Shown: positions 44,441 through 53,688, numbered from the stretch's first letter. The stretch is 64,000 nt of DNA from Bacillus sp. V3-13 (GCF_002860165.1 NZ_PGUZ01000039.1:1-64000), one strand, 5' to 3'. Notes: generated from the letters alone by a model not told the origin. Numbers and translations: made by a program.

Positions 44441-45523
44441 TTGAAGATCGGTTTTGATATGGCTTTTGCGCAAACACCGGCGAATGATAGAGGAGTAGGT
44501 GTCTATACAAGACAACTAATAAAATCAATACAGCTATTGGGTCAAGAGCATTGCTATTATTATTTTCAGCCCGACTCTCCAAACACAAAAGAAGAATTGA
44601 TGGAACAAATGAAAGCTTTTATTTCGGAGAATAAAATTGATATTTACCATATACACAGTACATTTGATTATTATAACTATTTTTCTTTACACAGAAATTG
44701 GTTTGGAGATGCAAAATTAGCGGTTACACTTTACGATATTATTCCTTTGTTATTTGAAAATCAGTACTTGCCATTGCCCGAAATGAAAGAGCATTACATG
44801 CAAAACTTGGAGTTTGTTAAATCCTGCGACATAATTTTTGCTATTTCAGACACAACCAAACAGGATGCTGTTGAACAGCTTAACATTAACCCTGAAAAAA
44901 TAAAAGTGATCTACGGGGGGCTTTGCGACCATTTTTCTCGAGAAAATCAATTAATGGAGACCAAATGGAATGGAACAAAAAAGCCATACATATTATATGT
45001 TGGCGGCTGTGATTACCGTAAAAACCTGGATCGTTTAATTGAGGCATTCGCTAAGGTAAACCATCGATTAAAGAATAAATACCAGCTCATTATTGCAGGG
45101 AATATCCCCGAGGATCAAAGATTCTTTATCAAATTAAATATAAAAAAAGCTAACGTGACTGAAGATGTATTATTCACTGGATTTGTTTCAAATGAAGAAT
45201 TGGTGCAGCTTTATAAGGGGGCGGAATTATTCGCTTTTCCATCCCTATATGAAGGTTTCGGGCTTCCTGTTTTAGAAGCAATGGCCTGTGGTGTTCCTGT
45301 CTTAACCTCAAATACTTCCGCCTTAAAAGAAATAGCTGGAGAGGCAGCGTACTTGGTTAATCCAAAAAATATAAACGAAATAGCCCAGGGTATGGAACAT
45401 CTTTTAACAAATACTGAGACCCGGAATACACTTGTGAAAAGGGGCTTTAAACGAGTTAAACAATTCCAGTGGACGAATGTCGCCAAACGTGTTCTCAAAG
45501 GTTATCAACAATTGTTTGAATAA
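44441..45523 (+). CDS. Glycosyltransferase family 4 (GT-B)
   Basis: A 360-residue GT-B enzyme, paralogue of 37689: RGVGVYTRQLI, YDIIPLLFENQYLP, GGCDYRKNLDRLIEAF and the EX7E motif EGFGLPVLE. Start TTG 44441 with AAAGGAGGA eight bases upstream. It follows a terminator, so it probably has its own promoter. Donor probably GDP-mannose or GDP-rhamnose by context. Confidence 0.85.
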   Translation: MKIGFDMAFAQTPANDRGVGVYTRQLIKSIQLLGQEHCYYYFQPDSPNTKEELMEQMKAFISENKIDIYHIHSTFDYYNYFSLHRNWFGDAKLAVTLYDIIPLLFENQYLPLPEMKEHYMQNLEFVKSCDIIFAISDTTKQDAVEQLNINPEKIKVIYGGLCDHFSRENQLMETKWNGTKKPYILYVGGCDYRKNLDRLIEAFAKVNHRLKNKYQLIIAGNIPEDQRFFIKLNIKKANVTEDVLFTGFVSNEELVQLYKGAELFAFPSLYEGFGLPVLEAMACGVPVLTSNTSALKEIAGEAAYLVNPKNINEIAQGMEHLLTNTETRNTLVKRGFKRVKQFQWTNVAKRVLKGYQQLFE

Positions 45524-45537
45524 CGGGAGAGTGAATT

Positions 45538-46800
45538 ATGCCAAAGGTTTCTATCATTCTAACAAGCTATAATAAGCCCCTTTATGTTGCTGAATCGATT
45601 GAGAGCGTGCTTGAGCAAACGGAAGAAGACTGGGAATTATTCATTATGGATGATAATTCGAATGAAGATACGTCCCGGGTCCTTTATTCATACCTGAGAG
45701 ATCCTCGAATTTTCTACATGAACAGCGGCATTGATGATGACAAGCGACTTCAAACGACAAGGTATGCGGTACTTATTAACCATGCTATCCCGCGAACCAC
45801 CGGAAAATATATTACCTATCTAACTGATGATACCGTCTACATGCCGAACCGTTTACAGGTGATGCTTGACTATTTTATCAAAAATCCAACAGTAGAAATC
45901 GTCTATTCCAGTCAAAAAATGGAGCACTTAAATAAAAATGATCAAGTGAATTTTGAGTTGGAATTAACGGCAACGAAGGTTTTAACCCGTGCAGCAAATG
46001 TTGTGGATCATTGTTCAGTGATGCATTCAAGAAAAATTGCTGAAAAAGTATTCTCGCGATATGGGAGTTACTGGGATGTCGATCCAAAATATTGGTTTAA
46101 CGCGGATGCTGTTTTTTGGACACGTTTGAATGAATTTGCACCTTTTTACCCGATCCAGGAAGTGTTGGATATAACAAAAAAAACACCGCAAAGCTATCAA
46201 AATCTTAGTGCTTTGCTTCCAGAAGTCATCCCGGACGGTACAGTGGTAAAGGGATTAAAGGAAGTATTGTATGTAATTGATGAACAAAAACGCCGGCTTA
46301 TTTCTAAAGAATTTTTCGACCGCTTAAAGTTCGACACGGTCGTGGAGATCCCTGATCCTGTGTTGTTTAGTTATGATAAAGGATTACCTGTAAGCGATGA
46401 AAAACTTCCAAACCAGCTTCTTGTCCAGTCTAATACCAATCATTCTGTTTATTACATCCAAAAAGGTCAAAGGCGGCTCGTTAATGACGCCGCATGGAAG
46501 AAATATCGTTTTGACAAACAAAAAATTGTCGCATTGGATGAGTCTGACTTAAACCAGTGGTCTGACGGTCCGGAGTTATCTGAACAAATAAAAACGAATA
46601 CGATTTTGCCGGATGGCCATTTATTTTCGTTTGACGGGAAATTTTATATTTGCTTTGATAACCGGCTTTGTTTCTTGCAAACAGATATTGCATTGGGGAA
46701 ATTAAAACTGCCTTTGAAGCGTGCTGTACCAATGAGTGCAGAGGAGTTTTCATTGTTTAAACAGGGTCCGGAATTTACATGGGAGCTTCCATTTAAATAG
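45538..46800 (+). CDS. Glycosyltransferase family 2 with C-terminal repeat domain
   Basis: A 420-residue protein. Residues 1-240 are a GT-A family 2 domain (VSIILTSYNKPLYVAESI, FIMDDNSNEDTS, TYLTDDTVYM). Residues 245-420 form a separate domain of about three degenerate repeats, each with a hydrophobic-aromatic strand then a basic turn: YVIDEQKRRLIS, YYIQKGQRRLVN, YICFDNRLCFLQ. Similar 'YxxxGxRR' repeats occur in surface-attached bacterial proteins and may bind glycan. GGGAGAG precedes ATG 45538. Confidence 0.8.
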   Translation: MPKVSIILTSYNKPLYVAESIESVLEQTEEDWELFIMDDNSNEDTSRVLYSYLRDPRIFYMNSGIDDDKRLQTTRYAVLINHAIPRTTGKYITYLTDDTVYMPNRLQVMLDYFIKNPTVEIVYSSQKMEHLNKNDQVNFELELTATKVLTRAANVVDHCSVMHSRKIAEKVFSRYGSYWDVDPKYWFNADAVFWTRLNEFAPFYPIQEVLDITKKTPQSYQNLSALLPEVIPDGTVVKGLKEVLYVIDEQKRRLISKEFFDRLKFDTVVEIPDPVLFSYDKGLPVSDEKLPNQLLVQSNTNHSVYYIQKGQRRLVNDAAWKKYRFDKQKIVALDESDLNQWSDGPELSEQIKTNTILPDGHLFSFDGKFYICFDNRLCFLQTDIALGKLKLPLKRAVPMSAEEFSLFKQGPEFTWELPFK

Positions 46801-46807
46801 CATCGAT

Positions 46808-46850
46808 AAGGCAGCCGTTCAAGAACCAATTCTTGAATGACTGCCTTATT
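46808..46850. terminator. Hairpin between convergent glycosyltransferase genes
   Basis: AAGGCAG and GTTCAAGAA pair with TTCTTGAA and CTGCCTT, followed by ATTTC. Serves both directions. Confidence 0.78.
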
Positions 46851-46917
46851 TCAATTATTTATAATAGATACTTAAATTCATCATGGTGAAACAGATTTTA
46901 GATGCACTATGTTTAGA

Positions 46918-47925
46918 TTAAATGTTATTGATTTCTTGTGCGATTGCAGTTAATTCTCTGATGCGGTGTGCAAAGGTGTGATATTTAAGGACCTTCTCTC
47001 TGGCATTTAAGGAGATTCTTTTTCGTTCTTTATCATTATTTATATAGAAATCGATTTTCTCCAGCAGATCTTCATCGCCTTCAAAAGATATGATTTCTTC
47101 TTCGGAAAAGTAGGAGCGCAAATCGAGCTCTTCTGTAATAAGCTGAAATGCACCACATGCTGCGATATCAAATGTCCGGTTATTTATACTTTTATTGATG
47201 ATGCCCATTGAATTATTATTCTCTGCCAAGTCATGGGGGCGATGTGTGTTTAAGATAATTTTAGCGCTGTTATAATAATGAGCTACTTCTTGCGGCGGCT
47301 TCCAATCCGTTATTTTCAGTCTGTGATCCTGTTTCACGTGCGTGAGCTCATCGCTCCATTTACCGCCAACTACATGTATTGTATATTGCGTATTATGCAA
47401 AAGAAATTTTATTAATTCAATTCGTTGAGGATAAGGATATCCCACTAGACAAATATCGTCTTTTTTTTGTTCCTCCGGATTTTTTGAAGGAATGAAGGTA
47501 TTGGGATCAGTTCCAAGAGGAAGATGGAATATATTTGGGTGTCCTTCCTCTCGATAACAATCCAGGGCGGCCCTGTCAATCGTAAAAACATAATCATAGT
47601 CGTTTATTATTTCTATCGTTCTGTCCATGTAGTATGGATCTTCCGTCATCCATACAGCCGTTTTATAATTTTGGCCTTTTAACCATTCAGTCATTTCTTT
47701 TGGCAGGATAAAACCTGTCATAGTTAACACAAGATCAGGAGCAAATTCTAAAACGTTCGACTTTAAGGATTCCATACCTTTAAAATGATTAAAACTTTTA
47801 GATACATGACCTTCATTACGTAATTCATTAACAATGCAATTGTCAAACAAATAGTATATACCGGGAAAGCCTGAGGGGATATATAGTACCTTCATAACTT
47901 CTTTTATTTTGACCTCCGATTTCAT
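46918..47925 (-). CDS. CgeB-family glycosyltransferase
   Basis: A 335-residue GT-B enzyme like the spore maturation protein CgeB and B. subtilis YkvP. N-terminal VLYIPSGFPGIYYLFDN with a DUF3880-type region (AVWMTEDPYY, DYDYVFTIDRAALD), C-terminal Glyco_trans_1_2 with NRTFDIAACGAFQLI and LNAREKVLKYHTFAHR. CgeB glycosylates the outermost crust protein CgeA in B. subtilis. The start is uncertain: the first ATG has no clear site and a later MKVLY start lies 17 bases after GGAGG. It faces the rest of the cluster. Confidence 0.82.
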   Translation of the reverse strand: MKSEVKIKEVMKVLYIPSGFPGIYYLFDNCIVNELRNEGHVSKSFNHFKGMESLKSNVLEFAPDLVLTMTGFILPKEMTEWLKGQNYKTAVWMTEDPYYMDRTIEIINDYDYVFTIDRAALDCYREEGHPNIFHLPLGTDPNTFIPSKNPEEQKKDDICLVGYPYPQRIELIKFLLHNTQYTIHVVGGKWSDELTHVKQDHRLKITDWKPPQEVAHYYNSAKIILNTHRPHDLAENNNSMGIINKSINNRTFDIAACGAFQLITEELDLRSYFSEEEIISFEGDEDLLEKIDFYINNDKERKRISLNAREKVLKYHTFAHRIRELTAIAQEINNI

Positions 47926-48108
47926 GATTTGCGTGGCATAATACCATTGTATGGTTGAAAAATCGTTTGTGTTCTAAAAAGTCATTAGGCTTAACCATAA
48001 TCCCTTGGACAACAAGGTTATTTAGCGGTACCAGTAAAATACTAAAACTTTCTCTCTGATCTCCAAAATTCATTTTCCAAGAAATTATTTATATAAGTCA
48101 TTACGCAT

Positions 48109-48136
48109 TAAAAAATCAGGCTGCATCGAGCCTGAT
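48109..48136 (-). terminator. Terminator of copy 2 Cys-rich gene
   Basis: ATCAGGCT pairs with AGCCTGAT; on the minus strand it is followed by TTTTTAATG. Confidence 0.85.
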
Positions 48137-48164
48137 GGGTTAAAAAAAATATATATATATTTTT

Positions 48165-48497
48165 TTATACGGTTGGAGGGAATGCAAAAGCGTCGATTCT
48201 AACACAGTCGACAATAAATACAGCTCCTGATGGGGTAACGCCTGCTCCTGATATCAGAGTGACACAATGATCATCCTTACAGAATTTGGCGAAAACATAA
48301 GGTCCTGAAACGACACCATCTATTGTTAGAAATACAGTTCTTCCCGGCGTTATACGACGAAACTCTTTACAGATGCAATTTTTAATTTTGCATTTGTGGT
48401 GATCGTCTTTACAATCATCATCGTGTTTTTTGTCACAGCAGTCATCTTTTCTGCAATCACTGTCATCATAGAAATAGCTTTTTTTATTGTAACCCAT
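48165..48497 (-). CDS. Cys/His/Lys-rich small spore-surface-like protein, copy 2
   Basis: A 110-residue paralogue of the 27240 protein. The last 70 residues (from CICKEFRRITPG) differ at about two positions only. The His/Asp/Lys tail is shorter: DDCCDKKHDDDCKDDHHKC against three repeat blocks. AAAGGAGG precedes the ATG. Near-identity of the domain with divergence of the tail suggests gene conversion or strong selection on the folded part. Confidence 0.75.
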   Translation of the reverse strand: MGYNKKSYFYDDSDCRKDDCCDKKHDDDCKDDHHKCKIKNCICKEFRRITPGRTVFLTIDGVVSGPYVFAKFCKDDHCVTLISGAGVTPSGAVFIVDCVRIDAFAFPPTV

Positions 48498-48818
48498 AGT
48501 TATCCTCCTTTTATCAAAATTCCTGAGTATGTCAGGGTTAATGTATTATATTAACCAGAAAAAAATTTGTATGGGCCTTAAACCTGACAGGACAGAAAAT
48601 AGTGTAGTGTTCCACCGTCTACCTGCTTCGATTTGCCCTTGTGTATATTATGCAATTGTTTTATTTTAGTTCCTTTATGTTCGGCTTGTGTTTTCACGGC
48701 GACTGGGAAGCTTTAATGCGTTATCTCCTCTAAAAAAGGTTAATTTTGATATAATTCTTTAGAGATAATAAAATAGAGTAAAAACTAGATAAATGGTAAC
48801 AACGATGGAGGTCCCGGC
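48498..48818. other. Divergent intergenic region with outer repeat arm
   Basis: 321 bases. The first 190 belong to the inverted repeat arm; the rest is AT-rich upstream sequence of the next gene with no other feature seen. Confidence 0.55.
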
Positions 48819-49187
48819 ATGTTAAAGACAAGCAAACAATTGAAAAACCATGATAAAATCGAAGCGATCTTAAAGGCAATGGTTAAGTCTGCTTATGAGG
48901 AAATTAAAGATGAACCGGTATTGCTATGCATGGAGTGCAGCGATGTTGACTTATATGTTGCGGCTTCGAATCATGATGAGTTAGAGGACGCGCTCAAGGA
49001 AAATTTCGAATTGGACGAGTTTGGTGAAGTCATCGATCATGAGGCATATCAGGAGTTATTCTACGAATTGAACGATCATTTTGTTGAACTCCATAAAAAT
49101 AGTGGATATTTTGATTTTTTTCCTGAAGGAGTTTATGAACGGGGAAAAACGAGAATCCGAAACCGATATTCTCGCTGTAAAAGGTAA
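48819..49187 (+). CDS. Hypothetical acidic protein
   Basis: A 122-residue protein, acidic in the middle (DHEAYQELFYELNDHF) and basic at the end (KTRIRNRYSRCKR). It opens with a helical MLKTSKQLKNHDKIEAIL and has a CMECSD motif near residue 37. GATGGAGGTC precedes ATG 48819. Not recognised. It has its own terminator, so it lies outside the island. Confidence 0.65.
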   Translation: MLKTSKQLKNHDKIEAILKAMVKSAYEEIKDEPVLLCMECSDVDLYVAASNHDELEDALKENFELDEFGEVIDHEAYQELFYELNDHFVELHKNSGYFDFFPEGVYERGKTRIRNRYSRCKR

Positions 49188-49237
49188 ATTTTATGCACCT
49201 TTTGAAGATGCGTTAAACGAATAATATTCATAAACTA

Positions 49238-49271
49238 CAGCCTGTTCTTACAAAAGAACAGGCTGTTTTTA
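49238..49271 (+). terminator. Terminator after the hypothetical acidic protein
   Basis: ACAGCCTGTTCTT pairs with AGAACAGGCTGT around ACAAA, then TTTTT. Confidence 0.9.
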
Positions 49272-49360
49272 ATAAGGTAAAAATTAAAAGTTACATATCG
49301 ATTCATTTATAAAAAGATGATTTTTCGCTTCAATCATGGAAAATGAGAACAATCATTTTT

Positions 49361-49678
49361 TTACAGTAAGGGAATTGCGTTAATGATTGGATGTTCGTAC
49401 GGATGGATACTTCGAATAATTGCTTTCACTTCTTTGAGTTGATTGAATAAACAACGAAATTCAACCTTGCATTCAGATCCAGTGGAAATCTCCCCGATAC
49501 TTCCTGCGAACGGTTTTGCTCCTTCCAGCGGGCGCCAGAAGCCTCTCACTGGAGAAAATGAAAGGACATGGTCATAGAGACCGACAGTAAGAAAACCCGC
49601 TTCATTTAATTCATTTCTTAGCTTTTTTATGTATTCTTCCGGGATTAAAACTTCCACTTTTACATAATCAAAATTCAT
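49361..49678 (-). CDS. Stand-alone NIF3/CutA-like domain protein
   Basis: A 105-residue protein like the YqfO-type insert of NIF3 proteins and PII/CutA folds: YVKVEVLIPEEYIKKLRNEL, then FWRPLEGAKPFAGSIGE and the HPYEHPIINAIPLL end (compare HPYEEPAYDIYPL in NIF3). GGAGAAAGATC precedes the ATG. Trimeric PII-like folding is likely; ligand unknown. Confidence 0.82.
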   Translation of the reverse strand: MNFDYVKVEVLIPEEYIKKLRNELNEAGFLTVGLYDHVLSFSPVRGFWRPLEGAKPFAGSIGEISTGSECKVEFRCLFNQLKEVKAIIRSIHPYEHPIINAIPLL

Positions 49679-49862
49679 GATCTTTCTCCTTCAAAACAAT
49701 TAGTTGATTCTATATTACTTTAGTTTGGATAAAAAACAATGCTTTGACAAGCCTATACAAGTATTAAATTCCTGATTCGTTATTAAAAATGGCAAAGTTA
49801 AACGCTTGGCAAAGGACCAAGCGTTTTATACTTGAGTAATATAAAGGCTCCATTTCAGCATG

Positions 49863-50381
49863 TTAAAAACCAAATAACATGCTGATCAAATTTCTTTTTT
49901 TAGGCCTTTTCAATAGTTTAGGTTGTTCAAAAAACGGTTTTTCAGGCAAATGGTTTTGATCAGTCTGATCTTGTTTTTCCTCGAGCGCCTCCAGCCGGTC
50001 TGCCAAACACTTTACTTGATTTTGTAACTCTTCGATCTCGCGGCGATGCTGGAGAAGCTGATAGGAGACCACATTATCTGCCTTTTCATCAAGCCTGCTT
50101 TCCAAATAACTTAATTTAGAAATAAGCTTTTCTGTATCCTTATTTTCCAGTTGGCTTTTAACAGTTCCTCTCCGCGGCTTTTTCCCGGTGACCGTTACGT
50201 CCTGGAGCAGGACCCCGTTTTGAACCTGTTCCTTAATGCCGGACAACAGCTTAATATCCTCTTCGGTAAACGAGTAATGACCAAGGTCATTTCGCTGCAT
50301 ATCCAAGTCCAGCTGTTTGACCCAGCGCTGAATCGTACTTGTTGAGACACCCAATAATTTTGCGACAGCAGTAGTATTCAA
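49863..50381 (-). CDS. racA: Chromosome-anchoring protein RacA
   Basis: A 172-residue sporulation protein that binds the origin region and anchors it to the cell pole through DivIVA. Residues 1-60 form a MerR-type helix-turn-helix (AKLLGVSTSTIQRWVKQL, LGHYSFTEED), residues 85-140 a coiled coil (LSYLESRLDEKADNV), and the C-terminus is basic ending in KRNLISMLFGF, like the membrane or DivIVA contact of B. subtilis RacA. AGGAGGGATC precedes the ATG. Confidence 0.88.
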   Translation of the reverse strand: MNTTAVAKLLGVSTSTIQRWVKQLDLDMQRNDLGHYSFTEEDIKLLSGIKEQVQNGVLLQDVTVTGKKPRRGTVKSQLENKDTEKLISKLSYLESRLDEKADNVVSYQLLQHRREIEELQNQVKCLADRLEALEEKQDQTDQNHLPEKPFFEQPKLLKRPKKRNLISMLFGF

Positions 50382-50517
50382 TCTTGATCCCTCCTTTTAA
50401 GATAGAAATTCTCTGTCTATCAGCTAAATCCTATCAAGTTGACAAAACAAGTTTTGCTTCGGCAAAGAAAGTGGAATTCGTTCGTTTTTTTCCTGCTGCT
50501 GTCGAAACAATAAGCAA

Positions 50518-50542
50518 AAAGAAAAAGGGGCAAGTGCCCCTT
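50518..50542 (-). terminator. Terminator of the membrane-anchored hypothetical
   Basis: On the minus strand AAGGGGCA pairs with TGCCCCTT and is followed by T-rich TTTCTTTTT. Confidence 0.8.
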
Positions 50543-50553
50543 GACCTTTATCT

Positions 50554-50979
50554 TTATTGGTTTTTCAGTGCTTCTTTAACTGCGATGATTTTTAACGCGG
50601 CCAATTCTTCTTCTGTTAGCTTGCTCTGGACCATTTCAAGGAGCTCGGCCTTCTCTTCAGCAGTTATGCCATCGCTTACCGTCGAAGTAATATCGGTTAT
50701 TTCGTTGAATGAAAATTTTTCCGTGAGCGTTTTAAGTGCTTCTTCTTTTGTCGAGAATGGGAGATTGGAGGTATCAATATTTGCAAGATCGGCATTCTCG
50801 CCAATTAATTGTTGAATGGATGGATCTTGAACAAGCTGATTCACATCCTCCTCTGAAATAGAGCTGGAAACCTGCTCCATTACTTTATCAGACGCCATTC
50901 CCATGAAGGCATTGTAGCCAAGAAAGCCAGCGATAGCTAAGCCGCCAACTATCAATAATAACAAAATTAGTTTTTTCAT
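50554..50979 (-). CDS. Membrane-anchored hypothetical protein
   Basis: A 141-residue protein with one N-terminal transmembrane helix (residues 3-25, LILLLLIVGGLAIAGFLGY) and an outside helical domain rich in Glu and Leu (VSSSISEEDVNQLVQ, TAEEKAELLEMVQSKLTEEEL). ATG 50979 has AGGAGGAAGT before it; the longer frame to 51090 lacks such a site. Possibly a phenylalanine-poor analogue of Bacillus sporulation or cell-envelope proteins, but not recognised. Confidence 0.7.
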   Translation of the reverse strand: MKKLILLLLIVGGLAIAGFLGYNAFMGMASDKVMEQVSSSISEEDVNQLVQDPSIQQLIGENADLANIDTSNLPFSTKEEALKTLTEKFSFNEITDITSTVSDGITAEEKAELLEMVQSKLTEEELAALKIIAVKEALKNQ

Positions 50980-51168
50980 ACTTCCTCCTATAACAAGACT
51001 TATATCATCATTGTAGCAATGATTAACCTGTGGTGAAAGAGATAAACAAGAAGTCATTTCGAATGTAAAAACAGTGTAAACATCAGTCACGCTTTAACAA
51101 TTTCGATGCTGTTCTTGTTATGATAACTGTAAACGAATAAAATTAAGGCATTAAAAGCGGAGGAAACC

Positions 51169-52365
51169 ATGAATGTAGAAAAGAAGCAGCACCGGAGTTT
51201 GCAAACTTTTATCGAGATCTTGCTTGTTTCAGCGAGACTGGGGGTTTCATCTTTTGGCGGGCCGGTAGCTCATTTAGGGTATTTTCATGAAGAATATGTC
51301 CGCAGAAGAAAATGGCTCGATGAAAAAAGTTATGCTGATTTAGTGGCACTGTGCCAGTTTCTGCCCGGTCCGGCCAGCAGCCAGGTTGGGATTGGAATTG
51401 GTGTTATCCGGGGTGGGCTATTTGGAGGCCTGTTAGCTTTTCTTGGCTTTACTGTTCCATCGGTACTGGCATTGATCGTTTTTGCGCTGGTTGTTCAAGG
51501 TTTGGATATAGATGCGGCTGGCTGGATCCATGGATTGAAAATTGTAGCGGTGGCTGTTGTAGCCCATGCGATTATCGGAATGGGCGAGAAACTTACTCCC
51601 GATCTGACGCGGAAAATGATCGCCCTATTTGCGATTGTTACAACGCTTTTATGGCAATCTGCTTTCACACAGGTTGGAATAATACTGCTCTCGGGATTTG
51701 TCGGTTTTCTCATTTTTAAAAAGAATGAAGCTGAAGATAAAGTAAATTTCCGGGTTCCCATTTCGCGCGGCTTTGCGATTATTTGTTTGCTGTTGTTTTT
51801 TGGACTATTGCTTATTTTGCCTTTAGCCAGGGAAGTAAGCTCTTCAAATTGGGTAGGCATGTTTGACAGCTTTTATCGTGCAGGATCGCTTGTTTTTGGA
51901 GGAGGTCATGTGGTTCTGCCATTGCTTGAACGGGAATTTGTTCCGTCCGGCTATATAGGCAAAGAAGCTTTTCTGGCCGGTTATGGTGCAGCACAGGCTG
52001 TTCCCGGGCCGCTGTTCACTTTTGCAGCTTACATTGGTGCCGTAATGAATGGATGGCAAGGCGGTCTGCTCGCTACTATTGCCATTTTCCTGCCGGCATT
52101 CCTGCTCATCTTCGGAACACTTCCTTTTTGGGATATACTTCGGCGCAACCCGAACATCAATGGAGCTTTAATGGGGGTCAACGCAGCGGTTGTCGGAATT
52201 TTGATTGCTGCTTTTTATGATCCGATCTGGACGAGTTCGATACTTGGACCGATTGACTTTGCGTTTGCTGCCGTCCTTTTCAGCATGCTTGTTTATTGGA
52301 AGCTGCCGCCATGGATCATCGTCTTAACCGGAGCAATCGGCGGATCATTGATGCAGTTTCTTTAA
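51169..52365 (+). CDS. chrA: Chromate transporter ChrA
   Basis: A 398-residue inner-membrane protein of two homologous CHR domains with about ten membrane spans. First domain: SSFGGPVAHLGYFHEEYV and FLPGPASSQVGIGIG; second: GGGHVVLPLLEREFV and QAVPGPLFTFAAYIGA. These are the paired signatures of the long-chain ChrA family, which exports chromate in exchange for protons or sulfate. AAGCGGAGGAAACC precedes ATG 51169. Chromate resistance is inferred from the family. Confidence 0.93.
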   Translation: MNVEKKQHRSLQTFIEILLVSARLGVSSFGGPVAHLGYFHEEYVRRRKWLDEKSYADLVALCQFLPGPASSQVGIGIGVIRGGLFGGLLAFLGFTVPSVLALIVFALVVQGLDIDAAGWIHGLKIVAVAVVAHAIIGMGEKLTPDLTRKMIALFAIVTTLLWQSAFTQVGIILLSGFVGFLIFKKNEAEDKVNFRVPISRGFAIICLLLFFGLLLILPLAREVSSSNWVGMFDSFYRAGSLVFGGGHVVLPLLEREFVPSGYIGKEAFLAGYGAAQAVPGPLFTFAAYIGAVMNGWQGGLLATIAIFLPAFLLIFGTLPFWDILRRNPNINGALMGVNAAVVGILIAAFYDPIWTSSILGPIDFAFAAVLFSMLVYWKLPPWIIVLTGAIGGSLMQFL

Positions 52366-52375
52366 TAGGGCATCT

Positions 52376-52429
52376 CCCAAAATCGATAAAAAACCATGGA
52401 TGAAACTGCATCCATGGTTTTTTCAATTA
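52376..52429 (+). repeat. Terminator-containing direct repeat, copy 1
   Basis: CCCAAAATCGAT, AAAAAACCATGGATG, a loop, CATCCATGGTTTTTT and CAATTA. It ends chrA. Copy 2 at 53373-53426 differs at only three positions in the loop. Confidence 0.88.
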
Positions 52430-52552
52430 AGCGGCTTTCTTTAAATGCTGCAGATATCATATATGGAGGATTTTTTTAACTTTCAATAAGCCTCAGCATA
52501 TATATACATTTATAAAGACGTATGACCGAATTTGAAACAGGAGGTACACAGA

Positions 52553-53296
52553 ATGGATCAAGAGAAAGAACTTCTTCCACCTGTAGAATTAATACATCTA
52601 GTAGGTGGAGGAGACTATCAAACTATTGGACAGGAATTTCGGAGATATTTTATTGATTTAGCAGGATTGAGACCTACAGATGCTGTTTTGGATATTGGAT
52701 GTGGTTGCGGGCGGATGGCGGTTCCTCTCACTACTTATTTAAAAAATGGCGGGACTTATGCGGGATTTGATATTAATCAGGACGCGATTGAATGGTGCAC
52801 CAATAATATTACAAAAAAATACCCGAATTTTCAATTTCAGTGGATAGATTTATATAACAAAATGTATAATCCAGCAGGGAAAATATTGCCCGGAGATTTT
52901 AAGTTTCCATTTGAACAGGAAAAGTTTGATTTTGTTTTTCTTACATCAGTTCTTACCCATATGCTCCCTGCTGATATGGAAAATTATATATCCGAAATTA
53001 ATCGTGTATTAAAAAAAGGAGCAAAAGGATTGATTTCCTTTTTTCTGCTGAATAAAGAGTCATTAGAAAATATTAAAAAACATTTAAGCATTCTTCCTTT
53101 TATTGATGGAAATGAAAAGTATCAAACCATAAACAAAAGTCTTGAAGAGGTTGCAATTGCGTATGATGAAACATTCATTCGAACAATACTGCAGAAATAT
53201 AATTTAGGAATAATCGAACCGGTTTTTTATGGATCTTGGAGTGGTAGAGAAAAATTTTTAAGCGGTCAGGATATAGTAATTATAGAAAAATTGTGA
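52553..53296 (+). CDS. Class I SAM-dependent methyltransferase
   Basis: A 247-residue methyltransferase of the Methyltransf_25/31 type: VLDIGCGCGRMAVPL as motif I, YAGFDINQDAIEWC as motif II, FVFLTSVLTHMLP as motif IV and RVLKKGAKGLISFFLL as motif V. ATG 52553 with CAGGAGGT is chosen over the upstream TTG 52532. It sits between two identical terminators and its AT-rich codon use resembles the island genes rather than chrA, so it may be a transferred glycan methyltransferase. Confidence 0.82.
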   Translation: MDQEKELLPPVELIHLVGGGDYQTIGQEFRRYFIDLAGLRPTDAVLDIGCGCGRMAVPLTTYLKNGGTYAGFDINQDAIEWCTNNITKKYPNFQFQWIDLYNKMYNPAGKILPGDFKFPFEQEKFDFVFLTSVLTHMLPADMENYISEINRVLKKGAKGLISFFLLNKESLENIKKHLSILPFIDGNEKYQTINKSLEEVAIAYDETFIRTILQKYNLGIIEPVFYGSWSGREKFLSGQDIVIIEKL

Positions 53297-53334
53297 TGTT
53301 TTTGTTTACTGAAGAAGCTTTAACTCAAATTCGG

Positions 53335-53373
53335 ATTGAAGATATTACCGATGCCGTTCATGTATGCTTTCAC
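53335..53373 (+). pseudogene. 39-bp fragment of the gene at 55720
   Basis: ATTGAAGATATTACCGATGC and what follows match 55981-56019 (within codons for IEDITDAVHESFH) with four mismatches in 39. Only this piece is present, immediately before the second terminator repeat. Confidence 0.65.
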
Positions 53374-53426
53374 CCAAAATCGATAAAAAACCATGGATGA
53401 AGCTACATCCATGGTTTTTTCAATTA
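53373..53426 (+). repeat. Terminator-containing direct repeat, copy 2
   Basis: Same sequence as 52376-52429. It terminates the methyltransferase gene. Confidence 0.88.
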
Positions 53427-53688
53427 TTAGTTAACATATTTGTTTTACATGTGTCATAATCGGCTTATGTTAAGATTGTAATGGATCTTAATGATATCGC
53501 TTTATCAATTAATCCGGGAATTCTGGTTTTAAAATGTCGTCTATTGTAAAAATATAATCTATCTATTAAAATATGTTAGAATAACTAATAAGTCTGAAAA
53601 TTCGTATAATTTAAAAATATTCAAGCTTTGCCAAAAAACTTTACATAACTTTGAGTTTTCTAAAAAAATTGATCGGGAGGAATTTTTC

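Larger units (their letters stand above)
48108..48690 (-). repeat. Right arm of the island-bracketing inverted repeat
   Basis: Inverted counterpart of 27050-27680. Shared parts in order: terminator, (AT) run, gene, leader with CCTGACATACTCAGG, then the outer AACTAAAATAAAACAATTGCATA-like and TGGAACACTACAC-TATTTTC-like sequences. Confidence 0.8.
53297..53688. other. Intergenic region with gene fragment and second terminator
   Basis: 392 bases. Contains the 39-bp fragment and the terminator repeat; the rest (53430-53688) is AT-rich leader of the kinase with no further feature seen. Confidence 0.6.

Noticed and set aside
53297-53334. Longer copy of the 55720 gene upstream of the 39-bp fragment
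   Set aside because: Sequence before 53335 shows no similarity to the corresponding part of that gene.
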